Origin: Paraburkholderia largidicola
Lineage (GTDB): Bacteria > Pseudomonadota > Gammaproteobacteria > Burkholderiales > Burkholderiaceae
Direction: 5' to 3'
Length of the DNA: 64,000 bases
Assembly: GCF_013426895.1 (NCBI RefSeq)
Contig: NZ_AP023175.1
Span: 1,674,001-1,738,000, forward strand
Shown: one piece after another, positions 8,631-17,731 of the stretch
Numbering within the stretch: the stretch's first letter is position 1
How the letters are laid out: each line of letters opens with the position of its first letter
Program-made: the position numbers and the translations under genes
The notes under the pieces: model-generated
Seen by the model: only the letters and a program-made list of their open reading frames with translations
What the model was told of the DNA's origin: nothing
Databases searched by the model: none

Positions 8631-9632
8631 TCACGCCACCGCACTCCCCCGCTTGCCAACCGGCAACTCGCGCACGACGACATACTCGGGATCGCGCCGC
8701 TGCCTCGCGAAGATCACCAGGATTTCACGCCACGCAGACCACAAGCCCCCATACGGTTGCGGCATCTGCTCAGCAACGGCCTCGTGAAATCTCGGCAGTG
8801 CATGAAACGGCACACTCGGGAACATGTGATGTTCAATATGGAAATTCATGTTCCAGTACAGCAGGCGCACAACCGGATTCAGCTTCACGGTACGGCTGGA
8901 CACGCGATGATCGAGCACGTTCTCCTTCAGGCCCGTATGCTGGGTCAACGCGCACAGCTCATGCAACCAGGTTCCATAAGCACGCGCCAGAAACAGAAAC
9001 ACGATAGGCAACCAGCTATGCGCAAGCACGGCCCAAACGAACACAGCGACATAGCACGCAAGCAGCACACGCGAGTTATCGCACATCTTCTTGTACTCCG
9101 CCTCGGGCACGACCTCTTTCGCGCCCTTCGTGATAATGCCGAAGCTGTGCAGAAAGACCGCGCCGAGAAACTGCACGCCATGCGATACGCGCACGAAATC
9201 CGTCATCAGTTTTATATAGCTATGCGGCCGACGCTTGAACGCCAGTTCAGGATCTTTATAAGGCGCTGCCGTCAGATGCGTGTAGGTGTGATGCTTCGCA
9301 TGAAGCCAGCGGCTATACACCTGCTCGCGCCATGACATGAGGCAGATCGCCCAGTAGACGGCCTCGTTCAGCCAACGCGTCTTGAATACCGTGCCATGCC
9401 CCAGTTCGTGCGCGGCGGCCTCGCTGAACGCAAACACCGTTCCGTACAAAAGAAACGCGGGAATCACCCATGCTGTGCCAAGCGATGCCCACGCGAGCGC
9501 GCCTGTCGCCGCAACGAGCGCGAAGAAGCCGCCCGCCTGTACGAGACCGCGCGCATCGGAACGCGTGGAAAAATCCTTGAGCATCTTGCGATCGATGTCG
9601 ACCCTGTGCCACGCGTGCATATCGATGTTCAT
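8631..9632 (-). CDS. Membrane fatty acid desaturase
   Basis: A 333-residue integral membrane di-iron desaturase. The three histidine boxes are complete: HELGH at residues 75-79, HAKHHTYTH at 111-119 and HIEHH at 265-269. Hydrophobic stretches lie before the first box and between boxes two and three. It introduces a double bond, or hydroxylates, a fatty acyl chain at the membrane. No reductase or ferredoxin partner is adjacent. It reads in the same direction as the sugar-binding protein gene, 18 bases downstream of it, but a functional link is unlikely. Confidence 0.87.
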   Translation of the reverse strand: MNIDMHAWHRVDIDRKMLKDFSTRSDARGLVQAGGFFALVAATGALAWASLGTAWVIPAFLLYGTVFAFSEAAAHELGHGTVFKTRWLNEAVYWAICLMSWREQVYSRWLHAKHHTYTHLTAAPYKDPELAFKRRPHSYIKLMTDFVRVSHGVQFLGAVFLHSFGIITKGAKEVVPEAEYKKMCDNSRVLLACYVAVFVWAVLAHSWLPIVFLFLARAYGTWLHELCALTQHTGLKENVLDHRVSSRTVKLNPVVRLLYWNMNFHIEHHMFPSVPFHALPRFHEAVAEQMPQPYGGLWSAWREILVIFARQRRDPEYVVVRELPVGKRGSAVA

Positions 9633-9650
9633 TGCGTCATCCCCACACGA

Positions 9651-10706
9651 TTAACGATATGAGCCTGCGTACTTCTGCACGGGCGCGAGGTTGTCCTTCG
9701 TGACGAAGCTCGGCCCGGAACTCACCGTCGAGCCCGTATAAACCGGCTTCAGATCGTATTTGGCGAGCCGCGCCGCGACCTTTTTGTCCTCTCTCAATGC
9801 CGCGACGATGCGCGCGGAGTCGTTCGTCTTGTCGCGAATCGCAATCGCCATTGCCGCGACGGACAAATAGCCTTGCAGATATGGCTGCTGGTCGATGGCG
9901 AATGCGATCTGCCCCGCCTGAATCGACTTCAGGATGTCGGGCGAAAGATCGAACGTGGCAACGTAAATCTTCCCGCTCATGCCCGCGTCCTTCACGCCGC
10001 GCAGCACGCCCGTCGCCTGATCGGGACCGAGCGCGAGAATCGCTTGCGTCGTCGGGTGCGATCTCAGGTAGGCGGCGACCTTGCTTTCGATCACCGTCGG
10101 ATCTTCGCCGCTATCCATCGTCGACTTCTTGTAGTCGACGCCGAGCGCATCGGCGAAACCCTTGCAGCGGTCCCACAGCGCCTGAATGTCCGCGCCGTGA
10201 TTCACGCACAGAAACTCGTGGATACCCGCCGCCTTCGCGCGCTCGCCCGCTGCCTTGCCGGCATCGTATTCGGGCTGGCCGATGTGCATCAACGCGCCGA
10301 GCTTCATGCCCGATTCGGGCCCGCCGTTGATCGTGACAAGCGGAATGTGCTTCGCTTTCACGCCCGTCAGACCCTTCTGGATCATGTCGAAGTTCGGCAC
10401 CGTCGTGATCACGCCCGAGTAGTTGCGCGCCGCCGCCTGTTCGAGAATGCGCACCATGTCGCCCGTATCGCCCGAAGGCGGATTGCGGTAATCGACGGGC
10501 ACGTTGAAATCTTCGCTCGCGTCGCGCATGCCGTTCTTGACGGTGTTCCACCAGACGTTCGAATCCGATCCGTGACTGACCATCACGAAGCGCTCGTCGG
10601 CGGCGGCGCTGTTCGCGGCGAAGCCGGTGACCAGCGTCAGCGCTGCGAGCGCAGAGGCGATTCGTTTGACCGCGCGTTGGGTTGCGCGAAATGCGGGCTT
10701 GTCCAT
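9651..10706 (-). CDS. Periplasmic sugar-binding protein of ABC type (orphan)
   Basis: A 351-residue periplasmic binding protein of the ribose-binding (type 1) fold. An N-terminal signal peptide ends near 'AANSAAADERF'. The mature part starts 'FVMVSHGSDSNVWWNTVKNG' and includes 'AARNYSGVITTVPN', 'PLVTINGGPESG' and 'ILALGPDQATGVLRGVKDAG', all typical of sugar ABC systems. GGAGA precedes the ATG at 10706. No ABC permease or ATPase lies in the window, so this is an orphan unless its partners are elsewhere. The divergent LacI regulator suggests sugar-dependent control. Confidence 0.85.
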   Translation of the reverse strand: MDKPAFRATQRAVKRIASALAALTLVTGFAANSAAADERFVMVSHGSDSNVWWNTVKNGMRDASEDFNVPVDYRNPPSGDTGDMVRILEQAAARNYSGVITTVPNFDMIQKGLTGVKAKHIPLVTINGGPESGMKLGALMHIGQPEYDAGKAAGERAKAAGIHEFLCVNHGADIQALWDRCKGFADALGVDYKKSTMDSGEDPTVIESKVAAYLRSHPTTQAILALGPDQATGVLRGVKDAGMSGKIYVATFDLSPDILKSIQAGQIAFAIDQQPYLQGYLSVAAMAIAIRDKTNDSARIVAALREDKKVAARLAKYDLKPVYTGSTVSSGPSFVTKDNLAPVQKYAGSYR

Positions 10707-10855
10707 GATGGTTGTCTCCTGACATGGGATTGGCATGGCGGAATGCACTCTGCGGAGATGCGCGACGCCGGGCCACCGGATCTTGATCGCCGGGGCTTTA
10801 TCGCTAACGCCCGGTCGCTTCCGGTGGTTAGAATCTAGTTGATCGAATCTCTGCT

Positions 10856-10886
10856 CTCAAACGGTTTATTGAGGATATTTCCTCAA
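10856..10886. promoter_or_regulatory. Probable LacI operator with three half-sites
   Basis: CTCAA (10856-10860), TTGAG (10869-10873) and CTCAA (10882-10886) alternate in orientation. The second pair forms a perfect inverted repeat, TTGAGGA-TATT-TCCTCAA (10869-10886). It ends 14 bases before the start of the LacI gene, consistent with autorepression and control of the divergent binding-protein gene. Confidence 0.5.
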
Positions 10887-10900
10887 ACAGGAGGGACCGT

Positions 10901-11932
10901 ATGAACGTCAGACGCAAGCCGACCATGGAAGATGTCGCGAAGGCCTCGGGCGTCAGCTATTCGACTGTCGAGCGCGTGCTGAACGGGCGTGGCGGCGTGG
11001 CACGCGAGAAGGAATCGCGCGTGCTCGAATGGGCGCGCAAGCTCAAGATGGATCGCGCGCTCGACGAAGTGTCGGTGCGCTGGCTGCGCATCGCGATCCT
11101 CACGCAACAACCATCGTCGCCGTACTACGTTGCGCTACGGCAGGGGTTCGAGCTTGCGCAGAAGTCGTTCGAAACGCATCGCGTGGTGTGCCATCTGACG
11201 TTTTTCGACGACCTCGAACCGAAGTCGCTGGCGGCCGTCATCAATCGCGCCTCGCAGAAGGCGGACGCGATGATCGTCGTCGCGTACGAGCACAGCGTCG
11301 TCGTCGATGCGATCTCGCGCGTCGCGCGCAAGATTCCCGTCGTGACACTGGCGAGCGATCTTCCAGACACGGGGCGGCTCGCGTATGTCGGCATCGACAA
11401 TCGCTGTGCGGGACGAACCGCGGGTGAACTGATGGGCCGGTTTATCGGACGCGACGGCGGACAGGTCATCGTGATTGCGGGCTTGCGCACGTATCTCGGG
11501 CACGAAGAACGCGAAGCCGCGTTTCGCTCAGTCATGCGCCGCAAGTTTCCTGCGTGCGACGTGGTGGCGACTGTCGAAAGCCGTGAAGACGAAAAATCAA
11601 CTGAGCGCTTGACGCGCGATGCCTTCAAAAAGTACCCGGATTTGCGCGGCATTTACAACCTGTCAGTTGGCGATGAGGGCATTGCGCGCGCGCTCAAGGC
11701 ACTCAAGCGCGAGCATTCGACAGTATTGATCGGTCACGAACTGACTGAGATCAGCCGGGCGTTGCTGATAGACGGCGTGATGGATGCCGTGCTCGATCAG
11801 AGTCCCTTTGTCGAAGCAGTGCGGGCCGTCGAAGCGATATTGGGTCATTACAACAGGGGCACGCCTTCAGGTCTTCCGTTGCAAACGCCGATGTCGATCT
11901 ATCTGCAGGAGAACTTGCCGCCAGCATCGTGA
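10901..11932 (+). CDS. LacI-family transcriptional regulator
   Basis: A 343-residue LacI-type repressor. The N-terminal helix-turn-helix is 'TMEDVAKASGVSYSTVERVL' with the hinge 'NGRGGVAREKESRVLEWAR'. From about residue 60 a periplasmic-binding-like domain binds the effector; it contains 'RLAYVGIDNRCAGRTAGELM'. It is a paralogue of the LacI protein at 13385-14440, which carries nearly the same signature. AGGAGG precedes the start. It is divergent from the orphan binding protein. Confidence 0.9.
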   Translation: MNVRRKPTMEDVAKASGVSYSTVERVLNGRGGVAREKESRVLEWARKLKMDRALDEVSVRWLRIAILTQQPSSPYYVALRQGFELAQKSFETHRVVCHLTFFDDLEPKSLAAVINRASQKADAMIVVAYEHSVVVDAISRVARKIPVVTLASDLPDTGRLAYVGIDNRCAGRTAGELMGRFIGRDGGQVIVIAGLRTYLGHEEREAAFRSVMRRKFPACDVVATVESREDEKSTERLTRDAFKKYPDLRGIYNLSVGDEGIARALKALKREHSTVLIGHELTEISRALLIDGVMDAVLDQSPFVEAVRAVEAILGHYNRGTPSGLPLQTPMSIYLQENLPPAS

Positions 11933-11962
11933 TCTAGAAAACGTGTTTGAACGATCGCCTGT

Positions 11963-12838
11963 TCAGGGCTTCTTCCGCGCCTGCGCTTCAATCAGTTGAA
12001 GCAACACCTTCACCGGGTCGCTCAGATGCTGCGGCGCGCGATGCACAAGGCCGATGTCGCGATGAAACGTGTGATGCCCGAGGTCGACGGCACGCACCTT
12101 CGCAGGCCAGCGCCGGTACGTCGCCGTTTGCGGCACGATCGCCACGCCGACGCCATTTTCCACCAGTCTGACGATCGCTTCGAGTTCGTCCAGTTCGCAC
12201 ACTTCGCGCACGGTGAAGTGCATCCGGCGCAGGAATCGGTCCACTTGCCGGCCGCCGAACGACGCGCGGTCGTAGCGAATGAACGGCTGATCCGCAAGGA
12301 GTTCGGCCCAGTCCTTGCCCTTCACACTACGCGGCACGATCAGCCTGAACGGCTCTTGTGCGAGTGCGGTCCAGCGCAGATCGCTCTGAAAAGAAAACGG
12401 CGGACGAATGATCGCGGCGATATCGATCTCACCGGCGTCGACGAGATTGACGAGTTCCATCGACACACCGGGAATCACACGCGTGGTGCAGCCCGGACAT
12501 TGCGCATGGAACCGCGCCAAGGCATCGGGCAACAACGAGCGCTGCACCGATGCAATCGCACCGATAGTCACGCGCACGATGGCCGCCGGATCGGCCGCTG
12601 ACGAACTGAGGTTGTTGTATAGCCGGACGACTTCCTGCGCCTGCACGAGTATCTGCTGACCCGTCGCATTCAAACGCGCCGTCCGCCCTTCGCGGTCGAA
12701 CAGTGCAAAGCCCATTTCCGCTTCGAGCCGCTGCATCTGCGCGCTGACGGCAGCCTGGGTCAGACCGATCCTGTTGCCGGCAGCAGCGAAGGTGCCTTCC
12801 TGGGCGACGGCGATCAGCGTTTTCAGCTCACGGATCAT
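11963..12838 (-). CDS. LysR-family transcriptional regulator
   Basis: A 291-residue LysR regulator. The N-terminal domain reads 'LKTLIAVAQEGTFAAAGNRI' then 'LTQAAVSAQMQRLEAEMG' and 'LFDREGRTARLN'. The C-terminal domain is of the substrate-binding fold, with 'PFIRYDRASFGGRQVDRFL' resembling CysB/CbbR-type proteins. It is divergent from the VOC gene across a short AT-rich gap (12839-12940) and probably regulates it and itself. Confidence 0.9.
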   Translation of the reverse strand: MIRELKTLIAVAQEGTFAAAGNRIGLTQAAVSAQMQRLEAEMGFALFDREGRTARLNATGQQILVQAQEVVRLYNNLSSSAADPAAIVRVTIGAIASVQRSLLPDALARFHAQCPGCTTRVIPGVSMELVNLVDAGEIDIAAIIRPPFSFQSDLRWTALAQEPFRLIVPRSVKGKDWAELLADQPFIRYDRASFGGRQVDRFLRRMHFTVREVCELDELEAIVRLVENGVGVAIVPQTATYRRWPAKVRAVDLGHHTFHRDIGLVHRAPQHLSDPVKVLLQLIEAQARKKP

Positions 12839-12940
12839 TGATAAATTCTGTTTGTGTTTGACGAAATTATATATTGATTCTATTTTTCAATTCCGCCGCG
12901 TAGTATGTGCGATCTGCGAGCGCCCCACATGGAGAAAACA
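12839..12940. promoter_or_regulatory. AT-rich divergent promoter region
   Basis: The gap between the LysR gene and the VOC gene is clearly AT-rich around 12839-12892, unlike the flanking genes. LysR-type sites (T-N11-A) are expected here, but no single site can be picked with confidence. Confidence 0.35.
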
Positions 12941-13366
12941 GTGAGCCTTTCCCCTTTTCATCTGGCCATTCCCGTCTACGATCTTCCCGCCGCGCGCGAC
13001 TTTTACGGACGCGTGTTCGGCCTCGAAGAAGGCCGCTCCAGCGCACAATGGGTGGACTTCAATTTCTTCGGCCATCAACTCGTGATTCACGAACATCCGA
13101 AGACCGCTTCGCAAGAGAGCGTGCACAGCAATCCCGTCGACGGCCATGACGTGCCCGTGCCGCATTTCGGCGTCGTGCTCGCATGGGATCAATGGGAAGC
13201 GCTTGCGGAACGGTTGAAATCGTTCGGTACGAAGTTCGTGATCGAGCCGTATATCCGCTTTCAGGGGCAGGTCGGCGAACAGGCGACGATGTTCCTGTTC
13301 GATCCGTGTGGCAACGCGCTGGAGTTCAAGGCGTTCAAGGATATCGGCCAGCTATTCGCGAAGTAA
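12941..13366 (+). CDS. VOC-family (glyoxalase/dioxygenase fold) protein
   Basis: A 141-residue vicinal-oxygen-chelate protein with two beta-alpha-beta-beta-beta modules. '[20 protein letters not shown]' opens the first module, and '[16 protein letters not shown]' closes the second with the usual metal-binding glutamate. The GTG at 12941 was chosen because GGAG lies 6 bases upstream. The ATG at 12929 overlaps that Shine-Dalgarno site. The reaction cannot be told from sequence; candidates include glyoxalase and dioxygenase. Expression is probably under the divergent LysR. Confidence 0.82.
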   Translation: MSLSPFHLAIPVYDLPAARDFYGRVFGLEEGRSSAQWVDFNFFGHQLVIHEHPKTASQESVHSNPVDGHDVPVPHFGVVLAWDQWEALAERLKSFGTKFVIEPYIRFQGQVGEQATMFLFDPCGNALEFKAFKDIGQLFAK

Positions 13367-13384
13367 CGCACGACGCGCGATGCT

Positions 13385-14440
13385 TCACGGCAGATTCTCG
13401 CGCAGCACGATGCTGAACTGCACAGGCTTCACGCCGTCCAGCGCGTCGCGCCCCTCACGCACGTTGCCGAAAATTTTCAGGCAGTTGCCGACCATCGCCT
13501 GCGGCGTCTGCGTGATGAGCGCGTCCATCGTTCCATCGATCAGCAACGCCCGCGTATCCGGCGTCAGGCCGTGTCCGACGAACAGTATCTTCTGTTCGGT
13601 CTTGGCTTCGACGATCGCACGCGCCACCCCATCCGAGCCGCCGCCGCTGTTGTAGATGCCCGCCAGATCGGGATGCTGCGCGATCAGGTTGCGCGTCTGC
13701 ACGTAATTGCGCTCGCTGTCGTCCTGCCCTTCGCGCAAGCCAATCACCTTCACCTGCGGAAACGTCGATTCGATCAGATGCAGAAAGCCGATCTCGCGTT
13801 CCTCATGCCCGCGATAGTTGAGACTGCCCGCCAGCATCGCAATCTTGCCTGCCGGTCGCGGCCCCATGAAGCGGCCCAGCAGCAGCGCCGCCGTGCGCCC
13901 CGCTGAACGGTTGTCGATGCCGACATAAGCGAGCCGGCGCGAATTCGACAGATCCGAGATCAGCGTAATGGCGGGCACGTTCTGTTCGGCAAGCGCATTC
14001 ACCGCATCGCGCACGACGGGATGTTCGAGCGCCATGAAGACCACGCCGTCCGCGCGCTGACCGTAGTGCAGCAGACGCGCGGCGAGTTCGTTCGGATTGA
14101 AGCTCTCCACGTAATGCACCCGGCAGCGCATCCCTTGCGCGGCCCACTGGTTGTGCGCGAACTCGATGTAATCGCCCAACATGCGCAAATAGCGGTTCGT
14201 GCCCGCCGGCACCAGAAACTCGATCTTCAGCGGCCGCGCCGGTTTCGCTTCGGGTGTGGGCGCATCGATCGCGTAGCCCGCCTGCGCGGCTGCCTGCATC
14301 ACTCGGCGCGCCGTCATCGGCCGCACACCGTCGCGGCCATTCAACACGCGATCGACTGTCGCCGTCGACACGCCCGCCGCAGCGGCGATGTCCGCGATCC
14401 GCGCGCGCGGCGGAAAAAGAGGAATAGGCGCGTCAGCCAT
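13385..14440 (-). CDS. LacI-family regulator of the TRAP/RuBisCO-like operon
   Basis: A 351-residue LacI-type regulator. The helix-turn-helix is 'RIADIAAAAGVSTATVDRVL', the hinge 'NGRDGVRPMTARRVMQAA'. The effector domain starts near residue 70 ('PLKIEFLVPAGTNRYLRMLG') and contains 'RLAYVGIDNRSAGRTAALLL'. It is divergent from the TRAP/VOC/RuBisCO-like/kinase operon; inverted repeats in the gap are candidate operators. It most likely represses that operon until a sugar acid or derived phosphate is present. Confidence 0.9.
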   Translation of the reverse strand: MADAPIPLFPPRARIADIAAAAGVSTATVDRVLNGRDGVRPMTARRVMQAAAQAGYAIDAPTPEAKPARPLKIEFLVPAGTNRYLRMLGDYIEFAHNQWAAQGMRCRVHYVESFNPNELAARLLHYGQRADGVVFMALEHPVVRDAVNALAEQNVPAITLISDLSNSRRLAYVGIDNRSAGRTAALLLGRFMGPRPAGKIAMLAGSLNYRGHEEREIGFLHLIESTFPQVKVIGLREGQDDSERNYVQTRNLIAQHPDLAGIYNSGGGSDGVARAIVEAKTEQKILFVGHGLTPDTRALLIDGTMDALITQTPQAMVGNCLKIFGNVREGRDALDGVKPVQFSIVLRENLP

Positions 14441-14461
14441 GCGGGTTCCTGAGGGCTAAGT

Positions 14462-14472
14462 CCATCAAAAAC
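14462..14472 (+). promoter_or_regulatory. Inverted-repeat operator arm 1
   Basis: CCATCAAAAAC is the exact reverse complement of GTTTTTGATGG at 14588-14598. Both lie in the gap between the LacI gene and the operon it faces. The spacing (about 115 bases between arms) would suit DNA looping by a tetrameric LacI protein; this is inference. Confidence 0.45.
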
Positions 14473-14587
14473 AATCAGGTTTGCGGTTTGACAGGGCGAG
14501 TGGTGGTCCCTAGTCTTGCAGCAACATCATGCAGATACGGCACAGCGTAGCGAAAAATCTTCGGCAGCGCGCGTGCGGGACTTGATG

Positions 14588-14598
14588 GTTTTTGATGG
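14588..14598 (-). promoter_or_regulatory. Inverted-repeat operator arm 2
   Basis: GTTTTTGATGG, the exact complement of the arm at 14462-14472. A further TTGATGG lies immediately upstream at 14582-14588, giving a direct repeat of the core. It lies 77 bases before the TRAP binding-protein start. Confidence 0.45.
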
Positions 14599-14674
14599 CG
14601 CATGATGCCACAGCGGCACACATCACACAAAACGAACAACCCTCATGCATGGGACAAAGGAAGGAGACATTCGA

Positions 14675-15697
14675 ATGACCAATCTCGTCAGGCGCTCGCT
14701 GCTTCGCGCCGCCGCGGCAGCCCCCGTCGCCGGCGCGCTCGGCTTTCCCGCCATCGTCCGTGCTGCTGCGCCGCAATACACATTCAAGTACGGCAACAAC
14801 CTGCCCCTCACGCATCCTCTCAACATCCGCGCGAAGGAAGCGGCGGATCAGGTGAAGGAGCAGTCGAAGGGGCGCATGGAAATCCGCATCTTCCCGAACA
14901 ATCAGTTGGGCGGCGATACCGACATGCTCGCGCAGGTGCGCAGCGGCGGCATCGAAATGTTCACGCCGTCGGCACTCGTCGTGTCGACGCTCGCGCCCGT
15001 CGCCGCGATCAACGCGATCGGCTTCGCGTTCAGCGACTACTCGCAGGTGTGGAGCGCGATGGACGGCAAGCTCGGCGCGTATGTGCGCGCTGCGATGTTG
15101 AAGGCCGGTCTCGAATCGTTCGACAAGATGTGGGACAACGGCTTTCGCGAGACCACGTCGAGCACACGCGCAATCGCGAACGCAGCGGACATGCACGGGC
15201 TGAAGATTCGCGTGCCCGTGAGCCCGTTGAGCATCGACATGTTCAAGGGTCTCGGCGCGGCGCCGACGAGCCTGCAGTTCAGCGAGGTCTATTCGTCGCT
15301 GCAGACGCATATCGTCGATGCGCAGGAAAACCCGCTGCCCATCGTGCAGGTCGCGAAGCTCTACGAAGTGCAAAAGTACTGCTCGCTGACGAATCACATC
15401 TGGGACGGCTTCTGGTTCGTGCTGAACCAGCGTGCGTGGCAGAAGCTGCCGAAGGACCTGCAAGGCATCGCGTCGGATGCGTTCAACCAGGCCGCGCTGC
15501 GCCAGCGCGACGACGTGCGCAAGCTCAACGACGCCGCCATCGCCGATCTGCAAACCAAAGGCCTGTCGATCAACCGCCCGTCGCCCGACACGTTCCGCTC
15601 GGCACTTCGGCAAGCGAACTTCTATGCCGACTGGAAAGGCCGCTTCGGCAACGAGGCGTGGTCGCTGCTGGAAGGCTACACGGGCAAGCTCGCGTGA
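14675..15697 (+). CDS. TRAP transporter solute-binding protein (DctP family)
   Basis: A 340-residue periplasmic receptor of a TRAP transporter. The N-terminus has a twin-arginine-like signal, 'RRSLLRAAAAAPVAGALGFP', ending near 'AIVRAAA'. The mature chain has 'YGNNLPLTHPLNIRAKEAAD', 'IFPNNQLGGDTDMLAQVRSG' and 'GLKIRVPVSP'. Arg179 in the last segment matches the family arginine that holds the carboxylate of the ligand, so an organic acid is expected. AAGGAGA precedes the ATG at 14675. First gene of the operon, followed by its permease. Confidence 0.93.
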   Translation: MTNLVRRSLLRAAAAAPVAGALGFPAIVRAAAPQYTFKYGNNLPLTHPLNIRAKEAADQVKEQSKGRMEIRIFPNNQLGGDTDMLAQVRSGGIEMFTPSALVVSTLAPVAAINAIGFAFSDYSQVWSAMDGKLGAYVRAAMLKAGLESFDKMWDNGFRETTSSTRAIANAADMHGLKIRVPVSPLSIDMFKGLGAAPTSLQFSEVYSSLQTHIVDAQENPLPIVQVAKLYEVQKYCSLTNHIWDGFWFVLNQRAWQKLPKDLQGIASDAFNQAALRQRDDVRKLNDAAIADLQTKGLSINRPSPDTFRSALRQANFYADWKGRFGNEAWSLLEGYTGKLA

Positions 15698-15750
15698 ATC
15701 GGCGCGGTGTGCCGCGCACGCCGCGCGCATCGCTCATTGGGGAGACCGAC

Positions 15751-17661
15751 ATGACGGATCAGGCACTGCCGCACGCAGCGCTCGCGGATGGGGCCGCCGC
15801 TGCGCAATTCGATGCCGCACTCGCCGCGAGCGGCCCGAGGCGCTGGCTGCGGCGCTTCGACCGCGCGCTCATTGCGCTCGTCGAAAGCGCGTGCGCGCTG
15901 CTGCTTGCCGTCGAAATCGTCGTGCTGTTCGTGGGTGTGGTGTGCCGCTATGCGCTGCATCAGCCGCTCGTCTGGTCGGATGAACTGGCGGGCATTCTGT
16001 TCTTGTGGCTGTCGATGCTCGGCGCCGTGCTCGCGTTACGGCGCGGCGAGCACATGCGGATGACAGCCTTCGTCAGCCGCCTGTCCCCGCAGCGGCGCGC
16101 GCTCGTCGATACGCTGGCTATCGTTCTCTCGATCGCACTGCTCGCGCTCGTGCTGTGGCCCGCGTATGACTTCGCCGCCGCCGAGACCGTGATCCTCACC
16201 CCCGCACTGCAGATCAGCGACGCCTGGCGCGCGTTCGCGCTGCCCGTCGGCGCGGCGTTAATGCTGCTCGTCGGCTTGATCCGCCTCGCGCAAGTGAGCC
16301 GCGTGCGCGACGTCGTCATGGCGCTGGTGTTCGTCGCCGTGGTCGCGGGCGTCATCTTGTGGGCAGCGCCTGTCTTGCCCGATCTCGGCAAGGCGAATCT
16401 GCTGATCTTCTTCGTCGGCGTCGTCGCGATCGGCATTTTCTCGGGCGTGCCGATCTGCTTTTCATTCGCGCTCGCGACCTTCGGCTATCTGAGCCTCACC
16501 ACCGATACACCGCTCGAAGTGATCGTCGGACGCATGGACGAGGGCATGTCGCATCTCGTGCTGCTCGCTGTGCCGCTCTTCGTATTCCTCGGCCTGATGA
16601 TCGAAATGACGGGCATGGCGCGCGCGATGATCCAGTTTCTCGCGAGCCTCGTCGGTCATGTGCGCGGCGGGCTGTCATATGTGCTGATCGGCACGATGTA
16701 TCTGGTGTCGGGTATCTCGGGTTCGAAGGTCGCCGACATGGCCGCCATCGCGCCCGTGCTGTTCCCCGAAATGAAACGGCGCGGCGCCGACGAAGGCGAC
16801 CTCGTCGCCCTGCTCTCGACGGCGGGCGCACAGACGGAAACCGTGCCGCCGAGCATCGTGCTCATCACGATCGGCTCCGTCACGGGCCTGTCGATCTCCG
16901 CGCTGTTCACGGCGGGCATGCTGCCCGCGCTGGTGCTCGCGCTGATGCTGTGTTTCGTCGTGTGGCTGCGCTATCGCAAGGAAGATCTGAGCCACGCGCA
17001 ACGCTTCAACCGGCGTGAAATCGGCCGCATGTTCGTCGTCGCGTTACCTGCGCTCGCGCTGCCGTTCGTGATTCGCGGCGCGGTAGTCGAAGGCGTCGCC
17101 ACGGCGACGGAAGTATCGACCATCGGCATCGCGTATGCGGTGCTGATCGGCCTGTTCGTCTACCGGCGCTTCGCGTGGTCCCGCCTGCCGCGCATGCTGA
17201 TCGATGCGGCGACGCTGTCGGGTGCGATCATCTTCATCATCGGCTGCGCGACGGCGATGGCCTGGGCGCTCACGCAATCGGGCTTCTCGCAGGACCTGGC
17301 CGAACTGATGACTGCCCTGCCGGGCGGAACGTGGGCGTTCCTCGCGCTGTCGATGGTCGTGTTCATCGTGCTCGGCAGCGTGCTCGAAGGCATTCCCGCG
17401 ATCGTGCTGTTCGGTCCACTGCTGTTTCCGATTGCGCGCGCCGCCGGCGTCAACGAAGTGCACTACGCCATCGTCGTGATTCTTTCGATGGGCGTGGGCC
17501 TGTTCTCGCCGCCGTTCGGCGTCGGCTACTACTCGGCGTGCGCGGTCAGCCGCATCAATCCCGATGCCGGCATGCGGCCCATCGTCGGCTATATGAGCGC
17601 ACTGGTGATCGGCCTGATTCTCGTCGCGTTCATTCCGTGGATATCGACCGGCTTTCTCTGA
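15751..17661 (+). CDS. TRAP transporter fused permease (DctQ-DctM)
   Basis: A 636-residue inner-membrane protein in which the small DctQ subunit (about residues 30-200; note 'YALHQPLVWSDELAGILFLW') is fused to the large DctM subunit (about 205-636). DctM motifs include 'FSGVPICFSFALATFGYL', 'VPLFVFLGLMIEMTGMARAM', 'SGSKVADMAAIAPVLFPEMK' and 'GLFSPPFGVGYYSACAV'. It imports the acid captured by the upstream receptor using the sodium gradient. GGGGAGA precedes the ATG at 15751. It lies 53 bases after the receptor gene. Confidence 0.93.
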   Translation: MTDQALPHAALADGAAAAQFDAALAASGPRRWLRRFDRALIALVESACALLLAVEIVVLFVGVVCRYALHQPLVWSDELAGILFLWLSMLGAVLALRRGEHMRMTAFVSRLSPQRRALVDTLAIVLSIALLALVLWPAYDFAAAETVILTPALQISDAWRAFALPVGAALMLLVGLIRLAQVSRVRDVVMALVFVAVVAGVILWAAPVLPDLGKANLLIFFVGVVAIGIFSGVPICFSFALATFGYLSLTTDTPLEVIVGRMDEGMSHLVLLAVPLFVFLGLMIEMTGMARAMIQFLASLVGHVRGGLSYVLIGTMYLVSGISGSKVADMAAIAPVLFPEMKRRGADEGDLVALLSTAGAQTETVPPSIVLITIGSVTGLSISALFTAGMLPALVLALMLCFVVWLRYRKEDLSHAQRFNRREIGRMFVVALPALALPFVIRGAVVEGVATATEVSTIGIAYAVLIGLFVYRRFAWSRLPRMLIDAATLSGAIIFIIGCATAMAWALTQSGFSQDLAELMTALPGGTWAFLALSMVVFIVLGSVLEGIPAIVLFGPLLFPIARAAGVNEVHYAIVVILSMGVGLFSPPFGVGYYSACAVSRINPDAGMRPIVGYMSALVIGLILVAFIPWISTGFL

Positions 17662-17731
17662 GCGCGCTTCCGTTTTATCCATCGTTACACCGTTTCATCA
17701 CGATCCCTTCTCTGGTATTGGGAGTGTCTTC

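Noticed and set aside
14602..15750. N-terminal extension of the TRAP permease frame to 1019 codons
   Set aside because: The part before 15751 is an out-of-frame reading of the DctP gene. The true permease begins MTDQALP after a GGGGAGA site.
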